Origin: an uncultured Pseudomonadota bacterium
GTDB lineage: Bacteria; Pseudomonadota; Gammaproteobacteria; Competibacterales; Competibacteraceae
Assembly: GCA_903844665.1 (NCBI GenBank)
Contig: CAIMUS010000035.1
Coordinates: 1 to 38,560, forward strand
Length of the DNA: 38,560 nucleotides
Direction: 5' to 3'
A model generated the notes under the pieces. That model saw only the letters and a list, made by a program, of their open reading frames with translations, was not told the origin of the DNA and made no database searches. Position numbers and translations under genes: made by a program. Positions 7,030 to 15,394 of this stretch are shown in pieces; the stretch's first letter is position 1, and each line of letters starts with the position of its first letter.

Positions 7030-9363
7030 TCAATCCAGAGAGCGTAATACCTGCTCCAGATGGGCCTTAAAAGTCTCCGCCGGCATATAACCGACCACCC
7101 GGTAAGCCCGGCGCTCCCGGCCATCAGGCCCGAAGAACAGGACGGCGGGCGGACCCAGAACCCCGAAATACTGTAACAGGGCCTGATCGGGCGCGGCGTT
7201 GGCGGTCACATCGGCCTGTAGCGTCACGATATTTCCCAGGGCGGCCTGTACCGCCGGGTCGCCGAAGGTGTATTTCTCCAGTTCTTTGCAGGAGACGCAC
7301 CAGTCGGCATAAAAATCCAGCATAACGGGACGGCCGTTGGCCTGCCGCAGTTCCGCTTCCAGTTGGGCCAGCGTTCTGACGGGGCGGAATGACGTCGGCT
7401 GCGAGGTGGCGCCGGCGATGAAACTGACGCCACGCAGCGGTTGCAGGACATCCCGGCCCCCGGAGGCGACCCCGACCAGCAGCAGAATGCCGTAGATCAG
7501 CAGCACCACGCCCAATCCCTTGATACAGATACGCCAGCCGGGAGCTTCCGCCTCCACCGCTTGCAGCGCGCCCAGGTAAACGGCGCAGACGATCAGCAGC
7601 ACGGCCCACAGCACCATGATCGGCACCGCCGGCAGAATCCGCTCCAATAACCAGAGCGCCATCGCGAGCAGGATGACGCCGAAGAGGTTTCTGATCTGCT
7701 CCATCCAGTGGCCAGCCCTGGGCAGCAGGCGTCCGGCGGAAGCGCCGACCAGCAGCAGGGGTGCGCCCATGCCCAGGCCGAGGGCGAACAGGGCACTCGC
7801 GCCCAGCAGCGTATCTCCCGTGCCGGCGATCACCGCCAGCACTCCCACCAGCGGCGGCGCCACGCAGGGGCTGACGATCAGCGCCGACAGCAGCCCCATC
7901 GCGGCCACGTTCAGATAATGGCCGCCGCGCTGGCGGTGGCTGTACTGGTCGAGCCGGTCGCGCCAGCGGGCAGGCGGTTGCAGGTCGTAAAAACCGAACA
8001 TGGACAGCGCCAACGCCACGAACAGGGCGCTGGTGGCGCTGATGATCCAGGGGTTTTGAAACCAAGCCTGGATGTTCTTGCCCAGCAGCGCCGCCAGCAC
8101 GCCAGCCGCGGTATAGGCGGCCGCCATCGCCAGCACATAGACCAGCGACAGCAGCAAGGCCCGGCGGGTACCGACGTGGCTTCCTCTGCCGACGATCAGG
8201 CCGGAGAGAATCGGCACCATGGGGAGGACGCAGGGGGTGAAAGCCAGTAGCAGGCCGAAGCCGAAGAAGGCCGGCATCGCCCAGAATCGCTGTTCGCTCA
8301 ACAACCGCGCCATCCGATCCTGTTCCGCTTCCACGGGGGCGGCCTGTGCGGTTTGGGTGAGCGCCAGCGGCGCGGCGGCGGGCAGCGCCGCCAGCATAAC
8401 CGGCAGGGTGCGGCTGATCGGCGGATAGCATACGCCGATGGCTTCCGCGCAACCCTGATAAGTCACCTGCACGTCGATAGCGTGGCTGCCCCGGTCGGCG
8501 CCTTGGAGTTGAGCGAGGAGGCTGGCCTGACGGTAAAAAACCTGCTGGCGACCGAAGTGCGCATCCTCGATCATTTCGCCCGGCGGCAGGTCCACTGTTC
8601 GGATCTGCAGATCTGCCGCATCGCGCAGGCTGAACTCGATCTTGTCTTTATAAAGGTAATAACCGTCGGCGATATCCCAGTGGACTTTCAAGGTACGCGG
8701 CGCGGTGGCCGTAACGGACAGCATAAAAGCCTGATCCGGCTCCAGTGGGTTATCTCCAATCTGGCCACGCAGGGAGTTATTACCGGCTTTGAGGGCGCTC
8801 AGAGGATCGATCTGTGAGGAGGAGGCCGGAGAAAACGCGGGTTCCATGGCCGGCTGTTCGGAGCCGCTGTCTGCCCGGTCGCCGGTGGTGGCAAGCGGTT
8901 TGGCGGGCAGATCGACAGCCACGGTCTGGGTCCGGGGCGGATAGCAGAAACCGGCATCGGCGCAACCCTGGGAGACGGTTTTCAGCTCTATAGCGGCAGG
9001 GGCGCCGGCCTCGCGCTCCACGGGAATTTCGACACGGACGGTATTTCGGTAAGTTTCCACCTGTCCGGCAAATTTATCCTGCTTGATGATTCCCGTCGGG
9101 AAGCGCGGTTCACCCAGACGAACGCCGGGCTTGGGGGTGCTGAATTTGAAACGGTCCCGATAAAGATAATAGCCTTCGGCGATGGACCATTCCGCCGTTA
9201 CTGTATTGGCATCCTGAGCCGTGGCGATAAGCACGAAGGCTTGATCGGCGGTGAGCAGGTCCGCCTCGTCGATGGCGCGCGTGGCGCGCGGCAGCAGGGC
9301 CAGAAGGCTCGGGCCAAGGCATAGAATAATCAGGAAGATCAAACGGCGTCGGGTGTCAGTCAT
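7030..9363 (-). CDS. dsbD: Thiol:disulfide interchange protein DsbD with two alpha domains
   Basis: The protein moves electrons from cytoplasmic thioredoxin across the inner membrane to periplasmic disulfide isomerases and cytochrome c maturation. At 777 aa it is about 200 residues longer than usual. After a signal peptide (1-28) come two homologous periplasmic alpha domains: about 30-155 with QGCADAGFCYPP and about 205-330 with YQGCAEAIGVCYPP, each also with a GYYLY(R/K)D motif. The beta membrane domain (350-630) has the reactive TPCVLP (about 378) and SPCVAP (about 499). The gamma thioredoxin domain (660-777) has WCVSC near 688. The upstream position to aroQ-accBC is conserved in gammaproteobacteria. 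Confidence 0.95.
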   Translation of the reverse strand: MTDTRRRLIFLIILCLGPSLLALLPRATRAIDEADLLTADQAFVLIATAQDANTVTAEWSIAEGYYLYRDRFKFSTPKPGVRLGEPRFPTGIIKQDKFAGQVETYRNTVRVEIPVEREAGAPAAIELKTVSQGCADAGFCYPPRTQTVAVDLPAKPLATTGDRADSGSEQPAMEPAFSPASSSQIDPLSALKAGNNSLRGQIGDNPLEPDQAFMLSVTATAPRTLKVHWDIADGYYLYKDKIEFSLRDAADLQIRTVDLPPGEMIEDAHFGRQQVFYRQASLLAQLQGADRGSHAIDVQVTYQGCAEAIGVCYPPISRTLPVMLAALPAAAPLALTQTAQAAPVEAEQDRMARLLSEQRFWAMPAFFGFGLLLAFTPCVLPMVPILSGLIVGRGSHVGTRRALLLSLVYVLAMAAAYTAAGVLAALLGKNIQAWFQNPWIISATSALFVALALSMFGFYDLQPPARWRDRLDQYSHRQRGGHYLNVAAMGLLSALIVSPCVAPPLVGVLAVIAGTGDTLLGASALFALGLGMGAPLLLVGASAGRLLPRAGHWMEQIRNLFGVILLAMALWLLERILPAVPIMVLWAVLLIVCAVYLGALQAVEAEAPGWRICIKGLGVVLLIYGILLLVGVASGGRDVLQPLRGVSFIAGATSQPTSFRPVRTLAQLEAELRQANGRPVMLDFYADWCVSCKELEKYTFGDPAVQAALGNIVTLQADVTANAAPDQALLQYFGVLGPPAVLFFGPDGRERRAYRVVGYMPAETFKAHLEQVLRSLD

Positions 9364-9611
9364 CAGGGTTTCAAGGCAATGAATCGAGTCGCTTGGCTTG
9401 CATTATTGAAAATCCAAACCCTTTATACTATGAGTTATATCAAGGTATGGTTGTTCAGATTTCTCCTTGGATATCTTCTTCAGCCACACCTCGAAGGACA
9501 AGTCACGGGTGTGGCGGCTGGCGGAACGGTTGCGGAACGCCGGGCTGAAAATCTGGTAAGCTGGATACAGCTCAACCCCGACTCGATCCACTCAATTTAA
9601 GGTGAAACGGT

Positions 9612-10040
9612 ATGGAAAAATACGCCGCCGACCTCGCCAAACTCAAAGAACTGTTGCAGACCGCCGACAATTTCGGCGATATCGTAAAGTATTTCTTCGA
9701 TCACCTTGGCGACGATCCGACTTTTATCAAGCTCAGCAAACCCGCCAAACATCCCCTGGTCAGGAAGACCCTGCAACACGTCGCCGCCTCTCTATTCAAA
9801 CAGGAGGTCACCGTCACCAACCTGCTGCTGCTGAAACTCAGCAAATCCCAATTCTATCATGGCGCCTGTTTCATCCAGGGCAGGCCGGTCAATATCCTCT
9901 ATTTCGAGGATATTGACATGGGGATAGTATGCGCCGCCTCGACCTATCCCTATATGCTGTATACCCGCTTCACCTGCTACCGGCTTAAAGATTTGGACAG
10001 AAACAGTATCTTTAAAGCCGGCAGCCATAGTATCAACTGA
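9612..10040 (+). CDS. Hypothetical protein, 142 aa
   Basis: An AAGGTGAAACGGT site precedes ATG 9612. The product starts MEKYAADLAKLKELLQTADN, has no signal peptide or membrane segment, and ends with a beta-rich half (FIQGRPVNILYFEDIDMGIV, then YTRFTCYRL). The mixed helix-then-sheet pattern and normal codon use indicate a real soluble protein. I do not recognise the family. It stands alone between dsbD (divergent) and a DUF1232 gene. The preceding 9364-9611 gap holds no convincing gene. Confidence 0.7.
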   Translation: MEKYAADLAKLKELLQTADNFGDIVKYFFDHLGDDPTFIKLSKPAKHPLVRKTLQHVAASLFKQEVTVTNLLLLKLSKSQFYHGACFIQGRPVNILYFEDIDMGIVCAASTYPYMLYTRFTCYRLKDLDRNSIFKAGSHSIN

Positions 10041-10139
10041 ACCAGAGGCCAGAATCACCCGCTGCCGGGCATGATGCTGTCATCGCTCCCAGGGAAGATG
10101 GCATTTTTTATACAGGTTTTAAAAAATCGGAGATGACAA

Positions 10140-10574
10140 ATGAAACAAGTTTATGAGAGCGACAGCTATAAGGCTGCGCGCAACAAGGCAGCCGGGTACA
10201 CCGATGATCCCGGCAAACTGCAAAATTTACTGGACAGGGCCTGGGAGAAACTGGCCAGACAGGGCAAACTGCTTGCCGATGTCCGGGATGCATTTATAAC
10301 GATGCTGCGCCTGTTGAAGGCCTACGCCAAAGGCGACTATAGGGAAACACCATGGCGCAGTCTGCTCATGATCATCGCTGCAGTCATTTATTTTGTCATG
10401 CCGATCGATTTGATCCCGGATTTTATCGCCGGCGTAGGGCTGCTGGATGACGCCGCAGTGATAGGCTGGACGCTGGCGGCCGTAAAAGCCGATATCGATA
10501 GTTTTGTCGCCTGGGAACAGGCCCACAGGGTAGAAGTCGCCACTGTCGATCATGATGGGGGGCAGCCAACTTAA
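10140..10574 (+). CDS. DUF1232 (YkvA-like) membrane protein
   Basis: The 144-aa product starts at ATG 10140 with GGAG about 8 bases upstream. Residues 75-115 contain the DUF1232 signature: a hydrophobic helix (SLLMIIAAVIYFVMPIDLIP) followed by DFIAGVGLLDDAAVIG. The N-terminal 70 residues are charged and helical. The family is widespread and of unknown biochemical function, with one short membrane hairpin. Its stop is 11 bases from the end of the convergent RHH gene. Confidence 0.85.
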   Translation: MKQVYESDSYKAARNKAAGYTDDPGKLQNLLDRAWEKLARQGKLLADVRDAFITMLRLLKAYAKGDYRETPWRSLLMIIAAVIYFVMPIDLIPDFIAGVGLLDDAAVIGWTLAAVKADIDSFVAWEQAHRVEVATVDHDGGQPT

Positions 10575-10584
10575 GGTGGAACAG

Positions 10585-10902
10585 TCATCGCCACCATTTT
10601 TCACCAGGCTCATCGGTCCACGGCTCTCCCGGTCTACGCCCCTCGGCCAGATCCAATGCTTCATTATCGAGCGCGACTGAGTCCTCAGCCAATTCCTGAG
10701 CTTCGCGTTGAGCCTCGGGATCGGCGGCCAGAGCGCGGGCCGCGGCAATCATTTCGGCCATAAATCGTTCCCGCTCACGCCGTGCGAGAAATTCGGTAAT
10801 GGCCTGTCGCGCCACCTCGGAACGGGAACGACCTGCCAACTTCGATTCGTGGGCAAGCCGGGTATCAATATCTTCAGGTAATCTCAAACTAAGCGCACCC
10901 AT
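10585..10902 (-). CDS. Orphan CopG/RHH-type antitoxin-like protein
   Basis: ATG 10902 gives a 105-aa product beginning MGALSLRLPEDIDTRLAHES; a GTG three codons earlier is possible. Residues 3-45 are a ribbon-helix-helix (LSLRLPED strand, then GRSRSEVARQAITEFL). The remainder is a helical, acidic tail ending in WTDEPGEKWWR, which would suit binding of a toxin. A ParE/RelE-type toxin would be expected immediately downstream, but that strand carries only the end of the convergent DUF1232 gene. It is therefore an orphan antitoxin or regulator. Confidence 0.7.
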   Translation of the reverse strand: MGALSLRLPEDIDTRLAHESKLAGRSRSEVARQAITEFLARRERERFMAEMIAAARALAADPEAQREAQELAEDSVALDNEALDLAEGRRPGEPWTDEPGEKWWR

Positions 10903-10966
10903 GTCATACACTCTGACTTACATAAGGTAATGCAATAGTACAAACAAGATCGATATCAAGCAAGAT

Positions 10967-11064
10967 TCGGCCGGGTAGCCGGGTAGGATGAGCATAGCCC
11001 ACCTTTTCCCGTGAACCCTGATTTGAATGGTGGGCCGTGCCTACCCTACAAGGCTACCGGGCTG
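10967..11064. repeat. Nested imperfect palindrome, intergenic
   Basis: Outer arms CGGCCGGGTAGCC and GGCTACCGGGCTG and inner arms GGGTAGGATGAGCATAGCCC and GGGCCGTGCCTACCCTAC can pair into a long interrupted hairpin. It lies between the orphan RHH gene and the end of the broken vapC gene and looks like a dispersed repeat rather than a terminator. Confidence 0.5.
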
Positions 11065-11086
11065 CGCGGTTCCGCCCTACGCGGGT

Positions 11087-11456
11087 TCATCGGGGATATG
11101 GTTGTACTGTCTTGAGTTCAGGTACGACCCGGTAGTGCTTGACATTGAATGTGCAAAGCGTCGCTGATCTTCCAACGGCACACGCAGCAATCAAGGCATC
11201 GAGTAACCCCAGACGGTGCGACAGGTGGTAGGCGATGAAGTCAGACAAGGCACGCTGGCAATCCGTTTCCGCTGGCCACACTACCGGCAGGGGTGCAACC
11301 AATTTCAATACCTGTTGAACTTGTTGGGCATTCTGAGCGTCCTGAATCAGTTCCATGACGACCAAACCAGGTACAACAGGAAGTTGCAAACCACTTCACT
11401 GCGGGAGCATGGCCACGCTGGATGTCGATCAATACATCAGTATCCAATAGGTACAC
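11087..11456 (-). pseudogene. vapC-type PIN toxin, interrupted by a frameshift
   Basis: The first frame (start 11456) reads MYLLDTDVLIDIQRGHAPAVKWF, the N-terminus of a PIN ribonuclease with the first catalytic Asp. After about 22 codons the homologous frame jumps by +1 and continues at about 11389 as QLPVVPGLVVMELIQDA, through HRLGLLDALIAACAV (later acidic site) to TLCTFNVKHYRVVPELK and the stop at 11087. Joined, the parts give a full-length VapC of about 122 residues. A small deletion near 11388-11392 would explain the shift; a sequencing error is the alternative. It starts 5 bases after its antitoxin. Confidence 0.75.
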
Positions 11457-11461
11457 TGCTG

Positions 11462-11725
11462 TTATTCCTGCACCCTTCTTTCGGCGTGATGGCGTAGTTG
11501 ACGGGCGTGTTCCTGGCTATTAGTAATGTCACCCCGCGTGCCGATCACTCCTTGACGTTGCCAGTAGGCTACCAATTCCGCACCCGTTTGCGGTACAGTT
11601 CCTCCCCTGGTTCGCCGGGTGAGGAGGACACGCAGGGCATACTCAGACAGGGGCAAACCCAGCCGAGCAGCCTCGGCAGAGAGTTCACTTTCCAAATCTT
11701 GTGGCAGATCAAGTGTAATGGACAT
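11462..11725 (-). CDS. VapB-like antitoxin
   Basis: The 87-aa product starts MSITLDLPQDLESELSAEAA, a strand followed by a helix as in RHH antitoxins. After LPLSEYALRVLLTRR comes a flexible arm (VPQTGAELVAYWQRQGVIG) of the kind that covers PIN toxins. It ends 5 bases before the vapC start, and the pair would form one transcript. Since the toxin is frameshifted, the antitoxin may be silent or neutralise related toxins. Confidence 0.7.
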   Translation of the reverse strand: MSITLDLPQDLESELSAEAARLGLPLSEYALRVLLTRRTRGGTVPQTGAELVAYWQRQGVIGTRGDITNSQEHARQLRHHAERRVQE

Positions 11726-11880
11726 TTTCAGCCTCTTGCTGGAAGTATTCGGATTGGATCAACGGAGGGGCCGATCCTATTTTGATCCTCTAGCCATTTA
11801 ACAAATTCACCCGCTATCCCCTGCTTGGCTACCTGGCTAAAGTGCTACGCGCTTGGATGGGGATGTGTCTACCCATCCTA

Positions 11881-11922
11881 CGGGCTACGGGCTACGGGCT
11901 ACGGGCTACGGGCTACGGGCTA
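11881..11922. repeat. Six tandem copies of a 7-bp unit (CGGGCTA)
   Basis: Six exact head-to-tail copies of CGGGCTA run from 11881 to 11922, preceded by a partial copy (CCTA). The last copy contains the stop codon of brnA (TAG on the minus strand). The unit resembles the arm of the local GGGTAGCC repeats, so it may have grown from one of them by slippage. Confidence 0.95.
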
Positions 11923-12201
11923 AGCAGACAAATCGGCCAAGGCTTTCACCAGTGTCTCCTCGGGTACGCCTTGTGCTTTCAGATTGTCCAGCAATCGAGC
12001 GATAGGGGTATCCTCCAAGCGCTCCAGATCGGCGCGTAACCCCTGACCAATGTAAGCACGGATCAGCGGTTGATAGCCGGAATAACCCAACAAGGGTGCA
12101 ATGCGCTTCAGATCCTCGATGACATCTTCCGGCATCCGCAAGGTGACAGTTGTCATCGGACGGTCCTTGCGCAGCCGCTGTTTCAACTCAGCCATCTTCA
12201 T
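11920..12201 (-). CDS. brnA: BrnA-type antitoxin
   Basis: I place the start at ATG 12201 (MKMAELKQRLRKDRP), inside the last codons of the toxin gene, giving 93 aa. Residues 14-60 contain a ribbon-helix-helix motif (TTVTLRMPEDVIEDLKRIAP, then GYQPLIRAYIGQGLR). The tail (ERLEDTPIARLLDNLKAQGV) is unusually long for this family. BrnA binds BrnT and represses the operon. The 14-base overlap with brnT supports coupling. The stop codon lies in a heptamer repeat array. Confidence 0.75.
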   Translation of the reverse strand: MKMAELKQRLRKDRPMTTVTLRMPEDVIEDLKRIAPLLGYSGYQPLIRAYIGQGLRADLERLEDTPIARLLDNLKAQGVPEETLVKALADLSA

Positions 12202-12484
12202 AGTACCGGCGCTCCTCACGGGTCGCTTTGCGGGCGGAAATCAAACGGATACAGTCATCCTCCAGCAGCAGATGTACTACGAACAAGAGACGGGTGGAGT
12301 GGTCGCTGCCGATGATCGCGTCACGGGCTTCGTCATGGCGACCGGCGTCGACCACTTTGAGGAAGGGATCAAAGAATGCTTCTGCCGCCTGTTCGAAGGG
12401 CACGCCATGCTTGCGCAGGTTGCGGCGCGCCTTGTCGCGATCGGCGACAAACCGAATGCCGTGCCGCGCAAATTCGATGTCCAT
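12188..12484 (-). CDS. brnT: BrnT-type toxin (RelE-like ribonuclease)
   Basis: The 98-aa product matches BrnT (DUF497) in length and order: an N-terminal strand, DKARRNLRKHGVPFEQAAEAF, FDPF, then the DAGRHDEAR segment, and the C-terminal RLISARKATREERRYYED, where the Arg-rich strand and last helix are the usual signature. BrnT cleaves mRNA and inhibits translation. The toxin comes first, as is normal for brnTA. No frameshift is seen, so this is the one intact toxin gene of the local cluster. Confidence 0.85.
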   Translation of the reverse strand: MDIEFARHGIRFVADRDKARRNLRKHGVPFEQAAEAFFDPFLKVVDAGRHDEARDAIIGSDHSTRLLFVVHLLLEDDCIRLISARKATREERRYYEDG

Positions 12485-12490
12485 GCACGA

Positions 12491-12523
12491 AGCTTAGCGA
12501 AGTGTATTTACATTGTCAATACA
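12491..12523 (-). promoter_or_regulatory. Probable brnTA promoter with operator-like palindrome
   Basis: On the minus strand a perfect TTGACA (12519-12514) is followed after 17 bases by a weak -10, TAAGCT (12496-12491), only 6 bases from the brnT ATG, which implies a very short leader. The -35 is embedded in an imperfect palindrome, TGTATT...AATACA (12503-12523), a plausible BrnA operator. AT-richness here contrasts with the surroundings. Confidence 0.45.
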
Positions 12524-12593
12524 TATTGTTGGCACTGGAGGTGGCATTCGCCGCAGTGCAGGTCGGGCAAAGACGTGCCCGGCCTACCGGGCT

Positions 12594-14261
12594 TCAACGT
12601 CCCCCCGACCCCAAGGCAGCCTGTCCCTTTTCGATAGCCGCCAGCAACGCAGCGCTATTCCCTTCTTCAATCGCCGTCAGCATGTCTGGCAGCCAGGTGT
12701 GGGCAGCCAAAGCGGGCTGTTGACCGATAAAGTGTTTTGTACCCGTAAAAATCCATCCGCCAACCGCGTCAGGTTTGGCGGCGACGGCTTCATGCAATGC
12801 TGTCAACTTGGATGGAAGGGCGCTCTTCTCGTCGAGGGCCAACAGCGTGGCGATCTCCAGAGCTTGCAGGACGATCCGGGTCTGAGGTTCAATCTCCGGC
12901 TTGGCCAGTAAATCCGCCAGACGGGCTTTGGCTTCTGCAAAGCGGCCGGTAACAAAGTGGGTCTCAACCAGGTTAGCCTGAGTCTTGGCCCAATAGTAGG
13001 GCAGATGCTCACGGGTTCTCACCTCCAGGGCGTGACGGTAGGCGGCCACCGCCTCCCCCAGCAAGCGCGGCCCTGCCTCCCCACCGGTGCGGATGCCTTG
13101 CGTCTGCAACGCATTCCCCAGGTTGTTCTGGGTCATGGCCCAGTCCTGCGGCAACTGCTCGCGGGTATAAACCTCCAGGGCGTTACGGTAGGCGGCCACC
13201 GCCTCCCCCAGCAAGCGCGGCCCCGCCTCCCCGCCCGTCCGAATCCCTTGCTCCCGCAACGCATTCCCCAGGTTGTTCTGGGTCGCGGCCCAGTCCTGCG
13301 GCAACTGCTCGCGGGTATACACCTCCAGGGCGTGGCGGTAGGCGGCCACCGCCTCCTGCAGATGTTGCTGGGCAGCTTTTCCCTCTACACGAATGCCAAG
13401 TTCCAAGTTCGCTTTTCCAATGTCACTGAACACCGTCGCCCACAGAAGCGGTTGCCTTTCCCTGGAAACATAGCCCAGCGCCCGCTGATAACTCGCCAGC
13501 GCCTTATCAAAATCATAATTGTTGTAAGCCGCATCTCCGGCCAGCCGGAAATCCCGGACGGTTTCTTCGGTCAGCGTCTGTTCTTGCTGCCGCACGGCTT
13601 CCAGGCGTTCGGCCTTGGCGTTACCCGCTTCCTCGAACAGGTCATGCGCTTTGCCAAATTTCTTCTCGGCAAAAGCGGCCAGACCGAGTTTGGTGAGATC
13701 GTCCTGATTCTTTTGCACGTCGGCGACCCATTTGTCGATTTCCGCCCTGGCTTCCTGCGGACTGAAACCGTACTTGGCCGCCCAGTCCTTGATATACCGG
13801 CTGAAATCGATGTTCTTCGGACTGCCTTCCGTCCGCACCTGTTGCCTGGTTTGCTCCGCCATGTCCTGGATGAATTTCTCAATCCGATCGTCCGACCAGA
13901 ATTTCCTGGAGCCGACCGGCAGCAGCCGGATTTCCACCTGTTCCTTTTCCAGGTCAGCGGGAACGCGGGCTTCTCCCTCCAGCGGGTATTGAATGCGCCA
14001 GTCCGGCTTATTCACCAACAGCGTGATTTTCTCTCCGGCCTTGTACACATCCGGCAGAAACAGCCGAAACAGCCCCTGTGCCTTGGTGCGGACCGTATCC
14101 CCCCGTTCCTTGAACGTAATCTCGACGCCTTCTTCCACCGCGACGGTTTCGTCATGCTCTTTGACCAGCACCACCTGACCCTTGAGCAGGCGCTCTTCGG
14201 CCAGCAGCAGCGCCGGCAGCAACAGCAGAACTCCCAGGATGATCGGATAACGCTTCTTCAT
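12594..14261 (-). CDS. Exported TPR-repeat protein, partner of TIR protein
   Basis: The 555-aa product starts at ATG 14261, overlapping the TIR gene stop by 4 bases, with a strong GAGGAGG site. A signal peptide (MKKRYPIILGVLLLLPALLL) is followed by a beta-sandwich-like segment (25-115; LKGQVVLVKEHDETVAVEEG, then LFRLFLPDVYKAG). A charged helical linker follows, then TPRs at about 235-450 with near-identical units around AVAAYRHALEVYTREQLPQD and TQNNLGNAL. Such TPR units often sense or scaffold effectors. The product is probably periplasmic, which is odd for a partner of a cytoplasmic TIR domain. The DNA repeats near 13020-13350 are about 126 bp and almost identical. Confidence 0.75.
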   Translation of the reverse strand: MKKRYPIILGVLLLLPALLLAEERLLKGQVVLVKEHDETVAVEEGVEITFKERGDTVRTKAQGLFRLFLPDVYKAGEKITLLVNKPDWRIQYPLEGEARVPADLEKEQVEIRLLPVGSRKFWSDDRIEKFIQDMAEQTRQQVRTEGSPKNIDFSRYIKDWAAKYGFSPQEARAEIDKWVADVQKNQDDLTKLGLAAFAEKKFGKAHDLFEEAGNAKAERLEAVRQQEQTLTEETVRDFRLAGDAAYNNYDFDKALASYQRALGYVSRERQPLLWATVFSDIGKANLELGIRVEGKAAQQHLQEAVAAYRHALEVYTREQLPQDWAATQNNLGNALREQGIRTGGEAGPRLLGEAVAAYRNALEVYTREQLPQDWAMTQNNLGNALQTQGIRTGGEAGPRLLGEAVAAYRHALEVRTREHLPYYWAKTQANLVETHFVTGRFAEAKARLADLLAKPEIEPQTRIVLQALEIATLLALDEKSALPSKLTALHEAVAAKPDAVGGWIFTGTKHFIGQQPALAAHTWLPDMLTAIEEGNSAALLAAIEKGQAALGSGGR

Positions 14262-15061
14262 TTTTTCCTCCTCAAGGTGAAACTGATCTGCGTATTCCCC
14301 AGCGTAGTGTATTGTTCAGAAGTTTGATAACCGTCTTTCCGGGCCAGCAATTCCACCTGCGCCTGATGCGACGCCTTGTCCACACGCAACTGGAAATGCC
14401 CGAAGGTATCGGTCGTGGCGCTTACGCCAAGCGCCGGCAGGGCAACTTCTACGCCCACTACCGGGTCGTTGGCCTCGTCCCGAATCGAGCCGGCCAGCAC
14501 TTGCTCCGCCTGTCCGTTTAATGAAAGGTATAGCACAACGCCGGTGAGGATGCTCAGAAGCAGCAGGGCGATCAGCAGGGGTTTGAAGCGCCGTCGCCGG
14601 ACTTCGTCGGGAAACTTTCCCAAAATAGTCCTGGCGACTTTCAGAAACACCTGTTCCTGTTCTCCCGGCGGCAAACTGACCAGCGGCCGGGCGGGATCGT
14701 TGACCGCCTGGAAGCGGGCCAACTCCGGCGTGTCCCGAAACAGGCAGGGGCTGACGATCACCGGCAGAATGATAGCGCCGTCCCGTTCGGCGGCCTCCAG
14801 CAGGGGTGGCAGTTCATGCTCGGCGATGTAATCCGAGGCGAGAAAATCCGCGCTGATCAGCAACACCGCCACCTTGGTGGACGCCAGCGCCTGGCGAATC
14901 TCCTCCTGCCAGTTCGAGCCGGGCGCGATACGGGTATCGTCCCAGGGGTCCACCACACCCGCCCGCTCCAGCGGCTTGAGGTGCACTTGCAAGCGCTCCA
15001 GCCATTGCTTGTCCCGATGGCTGTAACTGATAAAGACCTTATTGCGGGGTGGGGATGACAT
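14258..15061 (-). CDS. TIR-domain protein with membrane anchor and beta-sandwich domain
   Basis: I use ATG 15061 (267 aa); a TTG two codons upstream is less likely. The TIR domain at about 7-150 starts KVFISYSHRDKQWLERL and includes DDTRIAPGSNWQEEI and the AVLLISADFLASDYIAEHEL segment, whose Glu is the likely NADase catalytic residue. A membrane helix (about 163-185, PLLIALLLLSILTGVVLYL) follows, then a carboxypeptidase-regulatory-like beta sandwich (190-265; GSIRDEANDPVVGVEV, GHFQLRVD). TIR would lie in the cytoplasm and the sandwich in the periplasm. The downstream TPR gene is translationally coupled. NAD hydrolysis or signalling is inferred from the family only. Confidence 0.85.
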   Translation of the reverse strand: MSSPPRNKVFISYSHRDKQWLERLQVHLKPLERAGVVDPWDDTRIAPGSNWQEEIRQALASTKVAVLLISADFLASDYIAEHELPPLLEAAERDGAIILPVIVSPCLFRDTPELARFQAVNDPARPLVSLPPGEQEQVFLKVARTILGKFPDEVRRRRFKPLLIALLLLSILTGVVLYLSLNGQAEQVLAGSIRDEANDPVVGVEVALPALGVSATTDTFGHFQLRVDKASHQAQVELLARKDGYQTSEQYTTLGNTQISFTLRRKK

Positions 15062-15394
15062 GGTCAACTGAACATAACGTTAATCGATAACCTGTCGGAG
15101 CAACCATTTTGCTGCCAGCGTCGTGCGGATGTCGATACGTCCGGCTCGTGCTTCGGATGGCGGTGTATATTTTGCTCCGGAATTTCCAGCCGTCGTAGGC
15201 CATAGCAGAATCGCCTATCCAAAAACTATCGGTATACCCGTCATTTCACTTACAATTACCGCCGCGTTACGACAGGATACAGATCAAAGCCCGTCACCGG
15301 AGCGGACGGGCGACATGCTCTCACCGGAACGCGCCCTAGCCAGCGCGGCATCGGGTCCGTTACCACTTCCTACAACGACCAGGAGAAGAACTTC
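15062..15394. other. Intergenic region between the TIR gene and mdh
   Basis: This 333-base divergent gap has no convincing gene. It should hold both promoters. A GCCCGTC / GACGGGC hairpin (15289-15295 with 15305-15311) lies in the expected mdh leader, and AGGAGAAG precedes the mdh ATG. Confidence 0.5.

Noticed and set aside
9379-9600. Small ORFs on both strands between dsbD and the 142-aa gene
   Set aside because: No ribosome-binding site, overlapping opposite frames and no recognisable family. A remnant of an inserted gene is possible but unsupported.
12957-14327. 456-codon plus-strand frame over the TPR gene
   Set aside because: Antisense shadow of the TPR repeats; its apparent repeats mirror the real ones.
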